Assembly: GCA_028688145.1 (NCBI GenBank) | Contig: JAQTYU010000002.1 | Span: forward strand, 62,001 to 126,000 | DNA: 64,000 bases | From: Thiotrichaceae bacterium | GTDB lineage: Bacteria; Pseudomonadota; Gammaproteobacteria; Beggiatoales; Beggiatoaceae | Direction: 5' to 3' | Part shown: in pieces, positions 1 to 7,938 of the stretch | Layout of the letters: every line of letters begins with the position of its first letter | How positions within the stretch are numbered: position 1 is the first letter of the stretch | Notes under the pieces: generated by a model | What the model was told of the DNA's origin: nothing | Seen by the model: only the letters and a program-made list of their open reading frames with translations | Database searches by the model: none | Position numbers and translations under genes: made by a program

Positions 1-422
1 CCCAAGGATTTTTATTTGATGGCTTTCCCCGCACGATTCCGCAAGCAGAAGCAATGAAAGAAGCTGGCGTAATCATCGACTCAGTAGTCGAAATCGCGGT
101 AGACGATGAAGAAATCGTCAAACGCATGAGCGGCAGATGGGTTCATCTCGCCTCAGGACGCACGTATCACGTTATTTTCAATCCGCCAAAAACGGTAGGA
201 AAAGACGATGTCACTGGGGAAGAACTTGTCCAACGCGACGATGATCGTGAAGAAACGGTAAGAAAACGCTTAGATGTATACCATGCACAAACTGAACCTT
301 TGATTGAATATTATTCAGGTTGGGCAAAATCTGCCATTGCCAACGCCCCTAAGTATGTGCGCGTTGAAGGCATTGGCAAAGTTGAAGAAATTAGAGATGC
401 GATTTTTGTGGCTTTAGCATAA
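1..422 (+). CDS. adk: Adenylate kinase, C-terminal part (5' end outside window)
   Basis: Interconverts ATP + AMP and 2 ADP in the cytoplasm. Reading phase starts at base 3 and is open from the window edge. The first residues give [10 protein letters not shown], the conserved adenylate kinase segment before the LID. The LID ([13 protein letters not shown]) lacks the zinc-binding cysteines of Gram-positive enzymes, as is usual in Gram-negatives. The [11 protein letters not shown] stretch that follows contains the conserved ATP/AMP-site arginines. About 139 codons are present, roughly the last two thirds of a typical 215-residue enzyme. The first in-frame ATG (54) is internal and is not the start. 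A strong hairpin follows the stop. Confidence 0.95.
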   Translation, partial: QGFLFDGFPRTIPQAEAMKEAGVIIDSVVEIAVDDEEIVKRMSGRWVHLASGRTYHVIFNPPKTVGKDDVTGEELVQRDDDREETVRKRLDVYHAQTEPLIEYYSGWAKSAIANAPKYVRVEGIGKVEEIRDAIFVALA

Positions 423-434
423 TCGTATTAATCA

Positions 435-464
435 AAGGGGCAGTTTGACTGCCCCTTGTAATCC
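435..464 (+). terminator. Intrinsic terminator after adk
   Basis: A perfect 9-bp stem (AAGGGGCAG at 435-443, CTGCCCCTT at 449-457) with a 5-nt loop lies 13 bases after the adk stop. The downstream T-run is weak and delayed (TGTTTTT near 465-472), so efficiency is uncertain. Confidence 0.7.
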
Positions 465-572
465 CTGTTTTTACCGTAACCAACAATCACGGTCAATCCT
501 CTAAGAAGTGCGTGTACGGTCATCTGTGTTTTGGATGACGACGACTGAAATCTTTATGAGAGGTGTTGATTG

Positions 573-2000
573 ATGAAGTTTTTAACCGCTATGTTTTTTG
601 GGCTGATCGCGAACTTTTTCGCCTCAGAACATACCTTATTGCAACAAATTCAAGCTCGTGGCGAGCTTCGCGTTGTGACGCGCCACAGTCCCACCACCTA
701 TTATGAAAATGCGAAAGGTGAAGGGGTGGGTTTGGAATATGATTTGGTGCGCGCCTTTGCCGAAGAACTCGGCGTGACTCCTAAATTTATCATTGCCAAT
801 AGCACTGATGAGATGCTGCGTATGGTCGCACATCATGAAGTGGATTTCGCAGCCGCAGGCTTGACGATTCACAGTGACTATTCTGCGCCCGTGCGTTTCA
901 GTACCAGTTATCAGAGTATTAATCAGCATGTGGTGTATCGAGAGGGAAACCCGCCACCGTCTGAACTCACGACCCTGAATGAAAAATTTATTATTAATGT
1001 CGCCAGTGATAGCAGCCAATTAATGCAGTTAAAACGGCTGAAGAAACAATATCCTCAACTCACTTGGCAAGAAACCTCAGATACCGACAGTTCAGAATTA
1101 TTGGAACGGGTGTGGGATCAAGAAATCAATTACACCATCGGGCAGTCGCACGAAGTGGCTCGCCTGCAACACTTTTATCCTGAATTACAAATCGGTTTAA
1201 AACTTCCTGAAGCACAGCATTTAGGCTGGGCATTTCCGCGTTTTAGTCAAGATGACAGTTTGTATTTAGTTGCCAATCAATTTTTAGAACGTTTACGCCG
1301 TACAGGTGTGTTAGAACAAATCATGGATCGTTATTATGGGCATGTCACCGAAGATGGTTTTGATTATGTCAACATGCGCACTTATTACCGCCATATTCGG
1401 GAACGTTTGCCCTTATATCGCAATTTCTTTGAACAAATTGCCGCACGCCACGGCATGGATTGGCGATTGTTGGCAGCGATTGGCTATGAAGAATCGCAAT
1501 GGAATCCTAATGCAGAATCTGCCACAGGGGTACGCGGTTTGATGATGCTGACCCAATCCACCGCCCGTGAATTGGGGGTGAAAAATCGGGATGATCCTGC
1601 GGAAAGTATTGAAGGCGGGGCGCGTTATTTTGCCAGCCTGCAAGGACGGATGGAAGAAAAAATTCGTGAACCCGACCGCACTTGGCTTGCGTTAGCCTCT
1701 TACAATGTCGGTTTAGGGCATATCATCGATGCGCGCACTTTAACCGCCCAGCGCGGCGCAAATCCCAACCGTTGGATTGATGTGCGTAAAACTTTGCCGC
1801 TGTTGAGCAATCCGTATTGGTATGAACAAACTCGTCACGGTCAAGCACGCGGCTATGAACCTGTAAAATTTGTGCAAAACATTCGGCGGTTTTACGAAGT
1901 GTTGACGCGCTTTGAGAATAAACCGTTGCTCTCGGCTGCGGTGAGCAATCAACGCCCCTCAAAAGGGTTTATTCTTGCAAGACAAACGCCTATTTTATAA
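573..2000 (+). CDS. mltF: Membrane-bound lytic murein transglycosylase F-like protein
   Basis: Periplasmic/outer-membrane peptidoglycan lyase that cleaves the MurNAc-GlcNAc bond to form anhydro-muropeptides. Order of parts: hydrophobic signal segment (residues 1-18), an amino-acid-type solute-binding domain (about 30-255, opening with RGELRVVTRHSP), then an SLT goslin domain with YEESQW; the second Glu (about residue 307) is the expected catalytic acid. GVRGLMMLT and ASYNVGLGH are further SLT motifs. Length (475) fits E. coli MltF (about 518). ATG 573 is preferred to the in-frame TTG at 570 because AGAGG at 559-563 is well spaced. No lipobox cysteine is obvious in the signal segment, unlike E. 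coli MltF. Confidence 0.9.
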   Translation: MKFLTAMFFGLIANFFASEHTLLQQIQARGELRVVTRHSPTTYYENAKGEGVGLEYDLVRAFAEELGVTPKFIIANSTDEMLRMVAHHEVDFAAAGLTIHSDYSAPVRFSTSYQSINQHVVYREGNPPPSELTTLNEKFIINVASDSSQLMQLKRLKKQYPQLTWQETSDTDSSELLERVWDQEINYTIGQSHEVARLQHFYPELQIGLKLPEAQHLGWAFPRFSQDDSLYLVANQFLERLRRTGVLEQIMDRYYGHVTEDGFDYVNMRTYYRHIRERLPLYRNFFEQIAARHGMDWRLLAAIGYEESQWNPNAESATGVRGLMMLTQSTARELGVKNRDDPAESIEGGARYFASLQGRMEEKIREPDRTWLALASYNVGLGHIIDARTLTAQRGANPNRWIDVRKTLPLLSNPYWYEQTRHGQARGYEPVKFVQNIRRFYEVLTRFENKPLLSAAVSNQRPSKGFILARQTPIL

Positions 2001-2009
2001 GCCGCATTA

Positions 2010-2045
2010 GTTTCTTTCTACCCGTGTAGAAAGAAACAACTTTTC
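2010..2045 (+). terminator. Intrinsic terminator after mltF
   Basis: Perfect 12-bp stem (GTTTCTTTCTAC at 2010-2021, its complement at 2026-2037) with a CCGT loop, ten bases after the stop and followed by AACTTTT. Confidence 0.75.
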
Positions 2046-2472
2046 TGATGCGCCCCCCCTCCCCCAGCTTCAAGCCCCGCGCCGTGTCACAATCCATAAC
2101 TTGACACGGTCTTGTCATTTATAACCAGCATAATAAACTTTATAAGAAAACATTCTATAAGTTTAGCTCCTTGCCCGTGATTTATGCACACTGATACTTT
2201 TACTTGTTGCGAGTAAATTCAGTATCTTGAAAAATCAATAAACTATCTTATAAATTATTGAACACACGGAATAAGACGGTAGACTAAATTAGGCTAAAAA
2301 TAAGCATCATGATTGTGTTAAGCTGTTTTCAGTACATTGAGAAACAGAGATGATTGGGTTAGCATGAGCCCATTTAAGAAATAAAGACGCTTTCCCAGAA
2401 AATAAGCGCAATGATTGCCAAAGGAGAAGAGGCTACTGTCTGGTTATTTGCTATCACTTTTGGAGTCATATT
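2046..2472. other. Non-coding spacer before fabI
   Basis: About 430 bases without a convincing gene. It begins with a C-rich run near 2050-2066 and then becomes AT-rich. It presumably holds the fabI promoter, but no -35/-10 pair stands out enough to place. GGAG at 2462-2465 is the fabI ribosome binding site. Confidence 0.5.
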
Positions 2473-3246
2473 ATGAAATTAGTTGATTTAACGGGTAAAA
2501 AAGGTTTAGTCGTCGGGATTGCGAATGCTGACAGTATTGCTTATGGCTGTGCCAAAATGTTTCATGATTGCGGGGCTGATATTGCAGTCACCTATCTGAA
2601 CGAAAAATCTGAAAAATATGTGCGTCCCTTAGCCGAAAGTTTAAACAGCCCTATTATTGTGCCTTGCGATGTCAGCATTCCTGGTCAATTGGAAGCGGTG
2701 TTTACTGAAATCGAACAAAAGTGGGGCAAATTAGATTTCGTGCTGCACTCGATTGCTTTTGCGCCCCGTGATGATTTGCATGGTCGTGTGGTGGATTGCT
2801 CGCAAGAAGGTTTTTCGATGGCAATGGATATTTCTTGCCATTCTTTCATTCGCATGGCAAAACTCGCAGAGCCTTTGATGATTGACGGCGGCTGCTTGTT
2901 GACGATGTCTTACTTCGGCGCGGAAAAAGTGGTTGCTGATTACAACATCATGGGACCTGTGAAAGCCGCTTTAGAAAGCACTGCACGGTATTTAGCAGCA
3001 GAACTCGGTCCTAAAGGGATTCGTGTCAACTCCGTCTCTCCTGGTCCTTTGAAAACCCGTGCCGCCTCAGGCATTGCCCACTTTGATGAATTGATGGAAA
3101 AAGCGGCTGCACGCGCCCCTGAACGTCATTTGGTCACGATTGAAGACGTAGGTGCTTTGGCTGCATTCTTAGTCAGCGACGCTGCTAAATCTTTAACGGG
3201 TAACCGTTCTTATATCGATGCGGGCTACCATATCATTGGTTCTTAA
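2473..3246 (+). CDS. fabI: Enoyl-[acyl-carrier-protein] reductase (NADH)
   Basis: Last step of each fatty-acid elongation cycle: reduces trans-2-enoyl-ACP with NADH; cytoplasmic tetramer. It is an atypical short-chain dehydrogenase with a glycine-poor nucleotide loop (GIANADSIAYG, residues 15-25). The FabI catalytic pattern Tyr157-X6-Lys164 is present (ADYNIMGPVKAALE), with Tyr147 also conserved. The 257-residue length is exactly normal. ATG 2473 follows GGAG with good spacing. The next gene, a MaoC-phosphotransacetylase fusion, begins only about 60 bases after the stop, so the two may share a transcript across a terminator-like hairpin. Confidence 0.96.
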   Translation: MKLVDLTGKKGLVVGIANADSIAYGCAKMFHDCGADIAVTYLNEKSEKYVRPLAESLNSPIIVPCDVSIPGQLEAVFTEIEQKWGKLDFVLHSIAFAPRDDLHGRVVDCSQEGFSMAMDISCHSFIRMAKLAEPLMIDGGCLLTMSYFGAEKVVADYNIMGPVKAALESTARYLAAELGPKGIRVNSVSPGPLKTRAASGIAHFDELMEKAAARAPERHLVTIEDVGALAAFLVSDAAKSLTGNRSYIDAGYHIIGS

Positions 3247-3275
3247 TCAATAATCCTGCCTTTTAAGTAGTGCAT

Positions 3276-3306
3276 AACTCCCCAATCCAATATAGTGGGG
3301 AGTTTT
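3276..3306 (+). promoter_or_regulatory. Hairpin that contains the Shine-Dalgarno of the MaoC-Pta gene
   Basis: AACTCCCCA (3276-3284) pairs perfectly over 9 bp with TGGGGAGTT (3296-3304), loop 11 nt, followed by TTATGTTT. The 3' arm carries GGGGAG, the ribosome binding site for ATG 3307. The element therefore looks like a fabI terminator and at the same time would hide the downstream start. Function is inferred from geometry only. Confidence 0.6.
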
Positions 3307-4725
3307 ATGTTTAAACCGAGTGTAGATGCTATGGAACTAGTTGAAAACAAAACTTACAATGAAATCAACATCGGGGATTCAGTTTCTCTGAACCGTACCT
3401 TGACGCAGAAAGATATTAATCTGTTCGCCTTGGTTTCAGGGGACACCAATCCCACCCACATTGATATGGAATATGCAGCAAACACCAGCTCGCATAAATT
3501 AAGTGGTCACAGTATGTGGATGGGAGCGTTAATCTCCAATCTGTTAGGCAATGACTTACCTGGCGCGGGCACAGTTTACCGCAGCCAATTTTTACAATTT
3601 TATAAGCCGATTAGCATGGGCGACACCGTCACGATCACTGTGACCGCCAAGGAAATGCGTCCTGAAGATCACTTGGTGGTTTTCGAGTGCAGCGCAGTCA
3701 ACGCACTGAATAATGAGTTGATTTGTGGCGGTGTGGCTGAAGTGATTGCGCCCACCGAAAAAATTAAGCGTCCTAAAGTGATGCTGCCCAATGTGCACAT
3801 GAATATCCCCGGTTCACAATTGCGCCGTTTGATTGAAATGACCAAGGCGTTTGCACCCATTCGGATGGCAGTGGTGCATCCTGTGGATCAAAACTCCATT
3901 TTAGGGGCTGTCGAAGCCGCAAAAGCCAATTTGATCATTCCTGTGCTGATTGGGCCAAAAGATAAAATTATGGCAGCCGCCCAAAAAGAAAATGTAGACA
4001 TCAGTGCTTACGAATTGATTAATACCGAACACAGCCATGAAGCCGCACGGATTTCTGTCGCCATGGCACGCGCGGGCGAAGTCGATGCGATTATGAAAGG
4101 CAGCTTGCACACCGATGAATTAATGCGTGAAGCGGTGCAACGTGGCACGGGGATTTCAACCGCACGCCGCATGAGTCATGTATTTATGATGGACGTGCCT
4201 TCTTATCCTCGCCCCTTATTTGTCACTGATGCGGCAATTAATATCGACCCTTCTTTTGAAGACAAATGCGATATTATTCAAAGCGCGATTGAACTCGCCC
4301 ACGCACTTGGCAATATGAATCCTAAAGTGGCAGTATTGTCTGCGGTGGAAACGGTGAATCCCAAATTGCGTTCTACGATGGAAGCGGCGGCAATTTGTAA
4401 AATGGCGGATCGTAAGCAAATCGTGGGCGGAATTATTGACGGTCCTTTAGCTTTTGATAATGCCGTTTCTATGGAAGCTGTGGAAATTAAAGGCATTGAA
4501 TCCGAAGTCGCAGGACAAGCCGATATTTTGGTCGTTCCTGATTTAGAATCGGGCAACATGCTGGCAAAGCAATTGGAATACATGGCTGATGCCCAATCTT
4601 CTGGAATTGTGCTCGGGGCGCGTGTGCCAATGGCATTAACCAGCCGTGCGGACACCGTGTTAAGCCGTATGGCTTCTTGCGCTTTAGCATTGTTATTAGT
4701 GCGTAATAAGAAAGCCCCCGTTTAA
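3307..4725 (+). CDS. MaoC-like enoyl-CoA hydratase / phosphate acetyl(butyryl)transferase fusion
   Basis: Two-domain protein of a known fused family. Residues about 10-150 form a MaoC/R-hydratase hot-dog domain (GDTNPTHIDMEYA has the Asp/His hydratase dyad, followed by SGHSMWMGALIS). Residues about 165-470 are a phosphate acetyl/butyryltransferase domain (MKGSLHTDELMREAV, VTDAAINIDP, GGIIDGPLAFDNAVS). Likely links (R)-3-hydroxyacyl-CoA/enoyl-CoA chemistry to acyl-phosphate formation; the exact substrate is not visible. ATG 3307 is chosen over in-frame GTG 3295 because that GTG is itself part of the GTGGGGAG ribosome binding site. Neighbour fabI supports a lipid or hydroxyalkanoate role. No acetate kinase gene is adjacent. 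Confidence 0.88.
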   Translation: MFKPSVDAMELVENKTYNEINIGDSVSLNRTLTQKDINLFALVSGDTNPTHIDMEYAANTSSHKLSGHSMWMGALISNLLGNDLPGAGTVYRSQFLQFYKPISMGDTVTITVTAKEMRPEDHLVVFECSAVNALNNELICGGVAEVIAPTEKIKRPKVMLPNVHMNIPGSQLRRLIEMTKAFAPIRMAVVHPVDQNSILGAVEAAKANLIIPVLIGPKDKIMAAAQKENVDISAYELINTEHSHEAARISVAMARAGEVDAIMKGSLHTDELMREAVQRGTGISTARRMSHVFMMDVPSYPRPLFVTDAAINIDPSFEDKCDIIQSAIELAHALGNMNPKVAVLSAVETVNPKLRSTMEAAAICKMADRKQIVGGIIDGPLAFDNAVSMEAVEIKGIESEVAGQADILVVPDLESGNMLAKQLEYMADAQSSGIVLGARVPMALTSRADTVLSRMASCALALLLVRNKKAPV

Positions 4726-4749
4726 TTTTAGCTTTCTATGATTTGAGTC

Positions 4750-4790
4750 AAGACCTGATAGATTTTAAAATCTGTCAGGTCTTATTTTTT
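4750..4790 (+). terminator. Intrinsic terminator after the MaoC-Pta gene
   Basis: Almost perfect 17-bp palindrome (AAGACCTGATAGATTTT against its complement with one G-U pair, 4750-4783), then ATTTTTT. The core GACCTG..CAGGTC recurs as the hairpin after nirD (28412-28435), so this is probably a copy of a dispersed palindromic repeat recruited as a terminator. Confidence 0.75.
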
Positions 4791-5251
4791 GTCTTATTTC
4801 CACAAGAAGCTGTGGCGGGGTAATTTTACTGCCTCCTCAGGGGCGGCTAGAGCACAGATAAGAAATGATAGATATAATTAGAACGTTAATGAATCGTTGG
4901 CTAGTGAAGGGTATCTTACGCAATATTGGGTTGAACGGACTGAACTTGATAGGATTGCGTTTTTGATTTAGTTATTTGACTTTTTGACGTAGCGATCACT
5001 TTTAGGAGATTTTTAAAGATAAATAGGAGTTAAGCGATCTAAGGTTTATGGCGGCTACGCCTTATACACCCTACGCTTAATATTAATAAATTGTTTTAAA
5101 TTAAAATGTTATTAATTCAACTGCATAATTCCTAGATAAAAAATATTCAAATCTTTAGCCATTTTTTGAGAGGAGTGGAAGCTAAAGACTAAATCTCTGA
5201 AGTCCTCTTTGAGGGCTTTCGTAAAAACTCAAAACAACACAGGGGCTTACT
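4791..5251. repeat. Repeat-bearing spacer with degenerate MITE-like ends
   Basis: No gene seen. TAGGAGTTAAGCGATC (from 5024) and CAACTGCATAATTCCTAG (5118-5135) are imperfect inverted copies of the ends of the element at 7649-7767, about 112 bases apart. Inside lies a copy of the dispersed TATGGCGGCTACGCC / TACACCCTAC repeat (5043-5074). This looks like a decayed small inverted-repeat element interrupted by, or carrying, a second repeat. Confidence 0.5.
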
Positions 5252-6550
5252 ATGTTTACGCCAAATAATCACCCGCACCGCATTGCTTTAAACAATGAAG
5301 TTCATGCTCGCCCTTATGAAGCCCTGATTTCTCCAGAACGCATTGCCTACATTGCCGTGCTCAGCAATGAAACCACGCGCCCACTGGATTATCAGCAACT
5401 GTGCCGCCTGTGTGAACGTTATCAACACAAAGCTCCCAATCCTGACGCGAGTCATTTCAGTGCCGACGTAGGCGCGTTTCGCTTCAAATGGGAGCGGCAC
5501 AGCGAATTCACCAGCTACACCTTTTTCCAGCGCGGTGAATTTGCCGAGCCGTTCGCAGAAACCGTGCTCGAAAGTTTGCCGCAAGACTGGCTCGATGAAT
5601 TAAGCACCCAGCAAACCATTGTCGCAGCTCATGCCGCAATTCAACGCAGCTCAGAATTAACCCCCAATGTAGACAGCATTGGCGCGTATTTCACAGGTAA
5701 TTTTATTGTCGGCTCGTATGTGGGCGACAATGTGGCAACCGCATTCACCGATTTTCAGATTCAGGGCGATGGGTTTAGCCGTATTTTGTTGTACGACAAT
5801 AATTTAGGGGCGCGTCAAGCAGGGCGAATGCTGCAACGCCTGTTTGAAATTGAAACCTATCGCATGATGGCTTTATTAGCCTTTCCCTTGGCAAAAGAAG
5901 TGAGCACCGCGCTTTCTCAAGCTGAGAAAACTTTAGTGCACATTACCAGCACGCTGGCGAAAAATCTTGAACCCGATGAAGCGATATTATTGGATGAATT
6001 AACTACCTTAGCGGCAGAAGTGGAAAATATCGTGTCACGCACTAATTACCGTTTCAATGCCGCCGTCGCGTATTACGATTTAGTCAAACGGCGGATTATT
6101 GAACTGCGAGAAACGCGGATTCAAGGTATTCAAACTTTTAGTGAATTCATGGATCGGCGGCTTGCGCCCGCAATGAACACTTGTGATTCAGTTTCACGGC
6201 GTTTAGAAGAATTATCCGCTCGGATTGCCCGCGCCAGCCATTTATTACGCACTCGGGTTGATATTGCTCGCGAGCAACAAAATCAGGCATTACTGGCTTC
6301 AATGGATCGCCGCGCACATTTGCAATTACGGCTGCAAGAAACCGTGGAAGGTTTATCGGTTGCCGCGATTACCTATTACACCGTGGGTTTAGTGGGTTAT
6401 GCGGTGAAAGCGGTGAAATCCTTGGGCGTGCCGATTAATTCGGATGTGGCCATTGGGCTGGCAATTCCTGTGGTCGCCATTATTGTGGCATTGGGCGTGC
6501 GCCATATTCGTGCTTTAGTCACCCGAGAAGGTAAGCATGGCGATTTATAA
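5252..6550 (+). CDS. DUF3422 family membrane-anchored protein
   Basis: Matches the DUF3422 family by its N-terminus (HPHRIALNNEVHARPYE), length (432) and layout: a soluble region of about 360 residues with helical, coiled-coil-prone segments (around 215-340), then two transmembrane helices near the C-terminus (about 365-385 and 395-418). The family has no established function. It is flanked by a repeat-rich spacer upstream and metF 58 bases downstream. GGGGC at 5242-5246 may serve as ribosome binding site. No catalytic motif is seen. Confidence 0.85.
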   Translation: MFTPNNHPHRIALNNEVHARPYEALISPERIAYIAVLSNETTRPLDYQQLCRLCERYQHKAPNPDASHFSADVGAFRFKWERHSEFTSYTFFQRGEFAEPFAETVLESLPQDWLDELSTQQTIVAAHAAIQRSSELTPNVDSIGAYFTGNFIVGSYVGDNVATAFTDFQIQGDGFSRILLYDNNLGARQAGRMLQRLFEIETYRMMALLAFPLAKEVSTALSQAEKTLVHITSTLAKNLEPDEAILLDELTTLAAEVENIVSRTNYRFNAAVAYYDLVKRRIIELRETRIQGIQTFSEFMDRRLAPAMNTCDSVSRRLEELSARIARASHLLRTRVDIAREQQNQALLASMDRRAHLQLRLQETVEGLSVAAITYYTVGLVGYAVKAVKSLGVPINSDVAIGLAIPVVAIIVALGVRHIRALVTREGKHGDL

Positions 6551-6608
6551 GCTTGAAAAAACTTGTCTCAGAGTTTTATCTATGCTTTGATCTGCCTCTT
6601 TCTTTCCG

Positions 6609-7472
6609 ATGTTAGCTATCATGAATCCACAGAATTTAACCCTCAGTTGTGAATTTTTCCCGCCACGCACCGAGCAAGGCATGATCAAATTGCGTCAAGT
6701 GCGTGAGCAATTACAAGTTTTAAAACCCAGCTATTTTTCCGTGACCTTTGGCGCGGGCGGCTCGACCCAAGAAAAAACTTTTGAAACCGTGGTCGATATT
6801 CAACAGCAATCGAATGTGATGGCAGCCCCGCATTTATCCTGCGTTGCCAGCACCAAAGAGAATATTTACGAGTTATTACAAGCCTATCAAGCCAAAAATA
6901 TTCGGCGCATTGTTGCCCTGCGTGGCGATACGCCTTCAGGTTTGCGCGGCAGTTTGGGTGATTTTAATTATGCGAATGAATTGGTGAGTTTCATTCGAGA
7001 AAGTACGGGCGAGCATTTTCATATTGAAGTGGCGGCGTATCCTGAATTTCACCCGCAAGCGCGTAGTGCCAAAGCTGATTTAGACTTTTTCCAGCAAAAA
7101 GTGGAAGCGGGCGCAAACAGTGCGATTACTCAATATTTCTACAATGCCGATGCCTATTTCAGTTTTGTGGAAGAATGCACGCGGCGCGGGATAAATATTC
7201 CCATTATTCCGGGCATCATGCCGATTACCAATTACACCCAATTGGCGCGTTTTTCTGAAACTTGTGGCGCGGAAATTCCCCGCTGGTTGCGCTGGCGCTT
7301 GCAGGCTTTGGAAGACGACAAGGCGAGTTTACAAGCCTTTGGTTTGGATGTCATCACAGCGTTATGTGAACGCTTGTTAGCAGGTGGAGTGCCAGGCTTG
7401 CACTTTTATAGTTTGAATCAAGCAGAACTGACTTTGGAAATTGCCAAACGCTTGAATTTGATTAAAGATTAA
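6609..7472 (+). CDS. metF: 5,10-methylenetetrahydrofolate reductase
   Basis: Reduces 5,10-methylene-THF to 5-methyl-THF, the methyl donor for methionine synthesis; cytoplasmic FAD enzyme with a TIM barrel. Conserved parts: CEFFPPRT near the start (with the catalytic Glu), TFGAGGST, ALRGDTPSG, SAITQYFYN (substrate site) and PGIMPITNY. The length of 287 is normal. Two starts are possible, ATG 6609 and ATG 6621; neither has a strong ribosome binding site, and 6621 (MNPQNLT) may be the true one. Downstream is a GGGTGGG..CCCACCC hairpin. Confidence 0.94.
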   Translation: MLAIMNPQNLTLSCEFFPPRTEQGMIKLRQVREQLQVLKPSYFSVTFGAGGSTQEKTFETVVDIQQQSNVMAAPHLSCVASTKENIYELLQAYQAKNIRRIVALRGDTPSGLRGSLGDFNYANELVSFIRESTGEHFHIEVAAYPEFHPQARSAKADLDFFQQKVEAGANSAITQYFYNADAYFSFVEECTRRGINIPIIPGIMPITNYTQLARFSETCGAEIPRWLRWRLQALEDDKASLQAFGLDVITALCERLLAGGVPGLHFYSLNQAELTLEIAKRLNLIKD

Positions 7473-7499
7473 CTGCTCCCCCTAGCCTTACCCAGAAGC

Positions 7500-7520
7500 A
7501 GGGTGGGTATTCCCCACCCT
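7500..7520 (+). terminator. Possible terminator hairpin after metF
   Basis: AGGGTGGG (7500-7507) pairs perfectly with CCCACCCT (7513-7520) around a 5-nt loop, 28 bases after the metF stop. No T-run follows, so it may only be a repeat palindrome. Confidence 0.45.
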
Positions 7521-7523
7521 ACT

Positions 7524-7801
7524 TAACCTGATTCTTGGATAATAAACTTAATAAATTTAGTTAGAAATATTATCTAAAAAACATGTCGGATTTTGTCAAT
7601 TATCCAACAATGCCATATAAATTTAGATCGTAATTTTTTGACTTAATCATAGGAGTTACGCAGTTGAAACCGTAATCTCTTTATTTACAACGAGTTAGAA
7701 TTGTGCGTTGCACAATAACGTTTCCAGTAAAATCAAAGAGTTGTAGATTTAACTGCGTAATTCCTATGTTATTAAAGTTTTCTTATCCCGAACTCAGGTT
7801 A
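7524..7801. repeat. MITE-like element, outer 19-bp imperfect inverted repeats
   Basis: Left end TAACCTGATTCTTGGATAA (7524-7542) matches the reverse complement of right end TTATCCCGAACTCAGGTTA (7783-7801) at 15 of 19 positions. The right-end sequence recurs exactly in the spacer before holB (about 19102-19120), showing it is a dispersed unit. There is no coding capacity inside. A second inverted-repeat pair is nested within it. Confidence 0.5.
7649..7767. repeat. 119-bp inverted-repeat element (MITE-like), nested
   Basis: ATAGGAGTTACGCAGTT (7649-7665) and AACTGCGTAATTCCTAT (7751-7767) are inverted copies with one mismatch over 17 bases. They enclose about 85 AT-rich bases with no gene. Related ends occur at 5024/5118-5135 and 13937-13952. 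The layout is that of a non-autonomous insertion sequence remnant; no transposase is present in this window. Confidence 0.65.
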
Positions 7802-7839
7802 AATTAAGCATAGCTTTTTTGATTTAAATCTCAAATTAG

Positions 7840-7872
7840 TTGTAGCCCGTATGGAGCGTAGCGGAATGCGGG
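7840..7872. repeat. Dispersed GTAGCCCG..GCGTAGCGGAATGCGGG repeat
   Basis: A short GC-rich unit beginning TTGTAGCCCGTATGGAGCG in an otherwise AT-rich spacer. A decayed copy is at 10940-10975 (TTGTAGCTCATATTGAGCC, then AGCAGAATGTGGGGG). It resembles the other CGTAGCG/GGCTACGCC repeats of this window. Mobility and function are unknown. Confidence 0.5.
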
Positions 7873-7938
7873 AAGTTCGAGGCTTATAACTCAAATCTCC
7901 CCGCTAAATCAGGACTGCCAGTCCTAAATCGAGATAAA

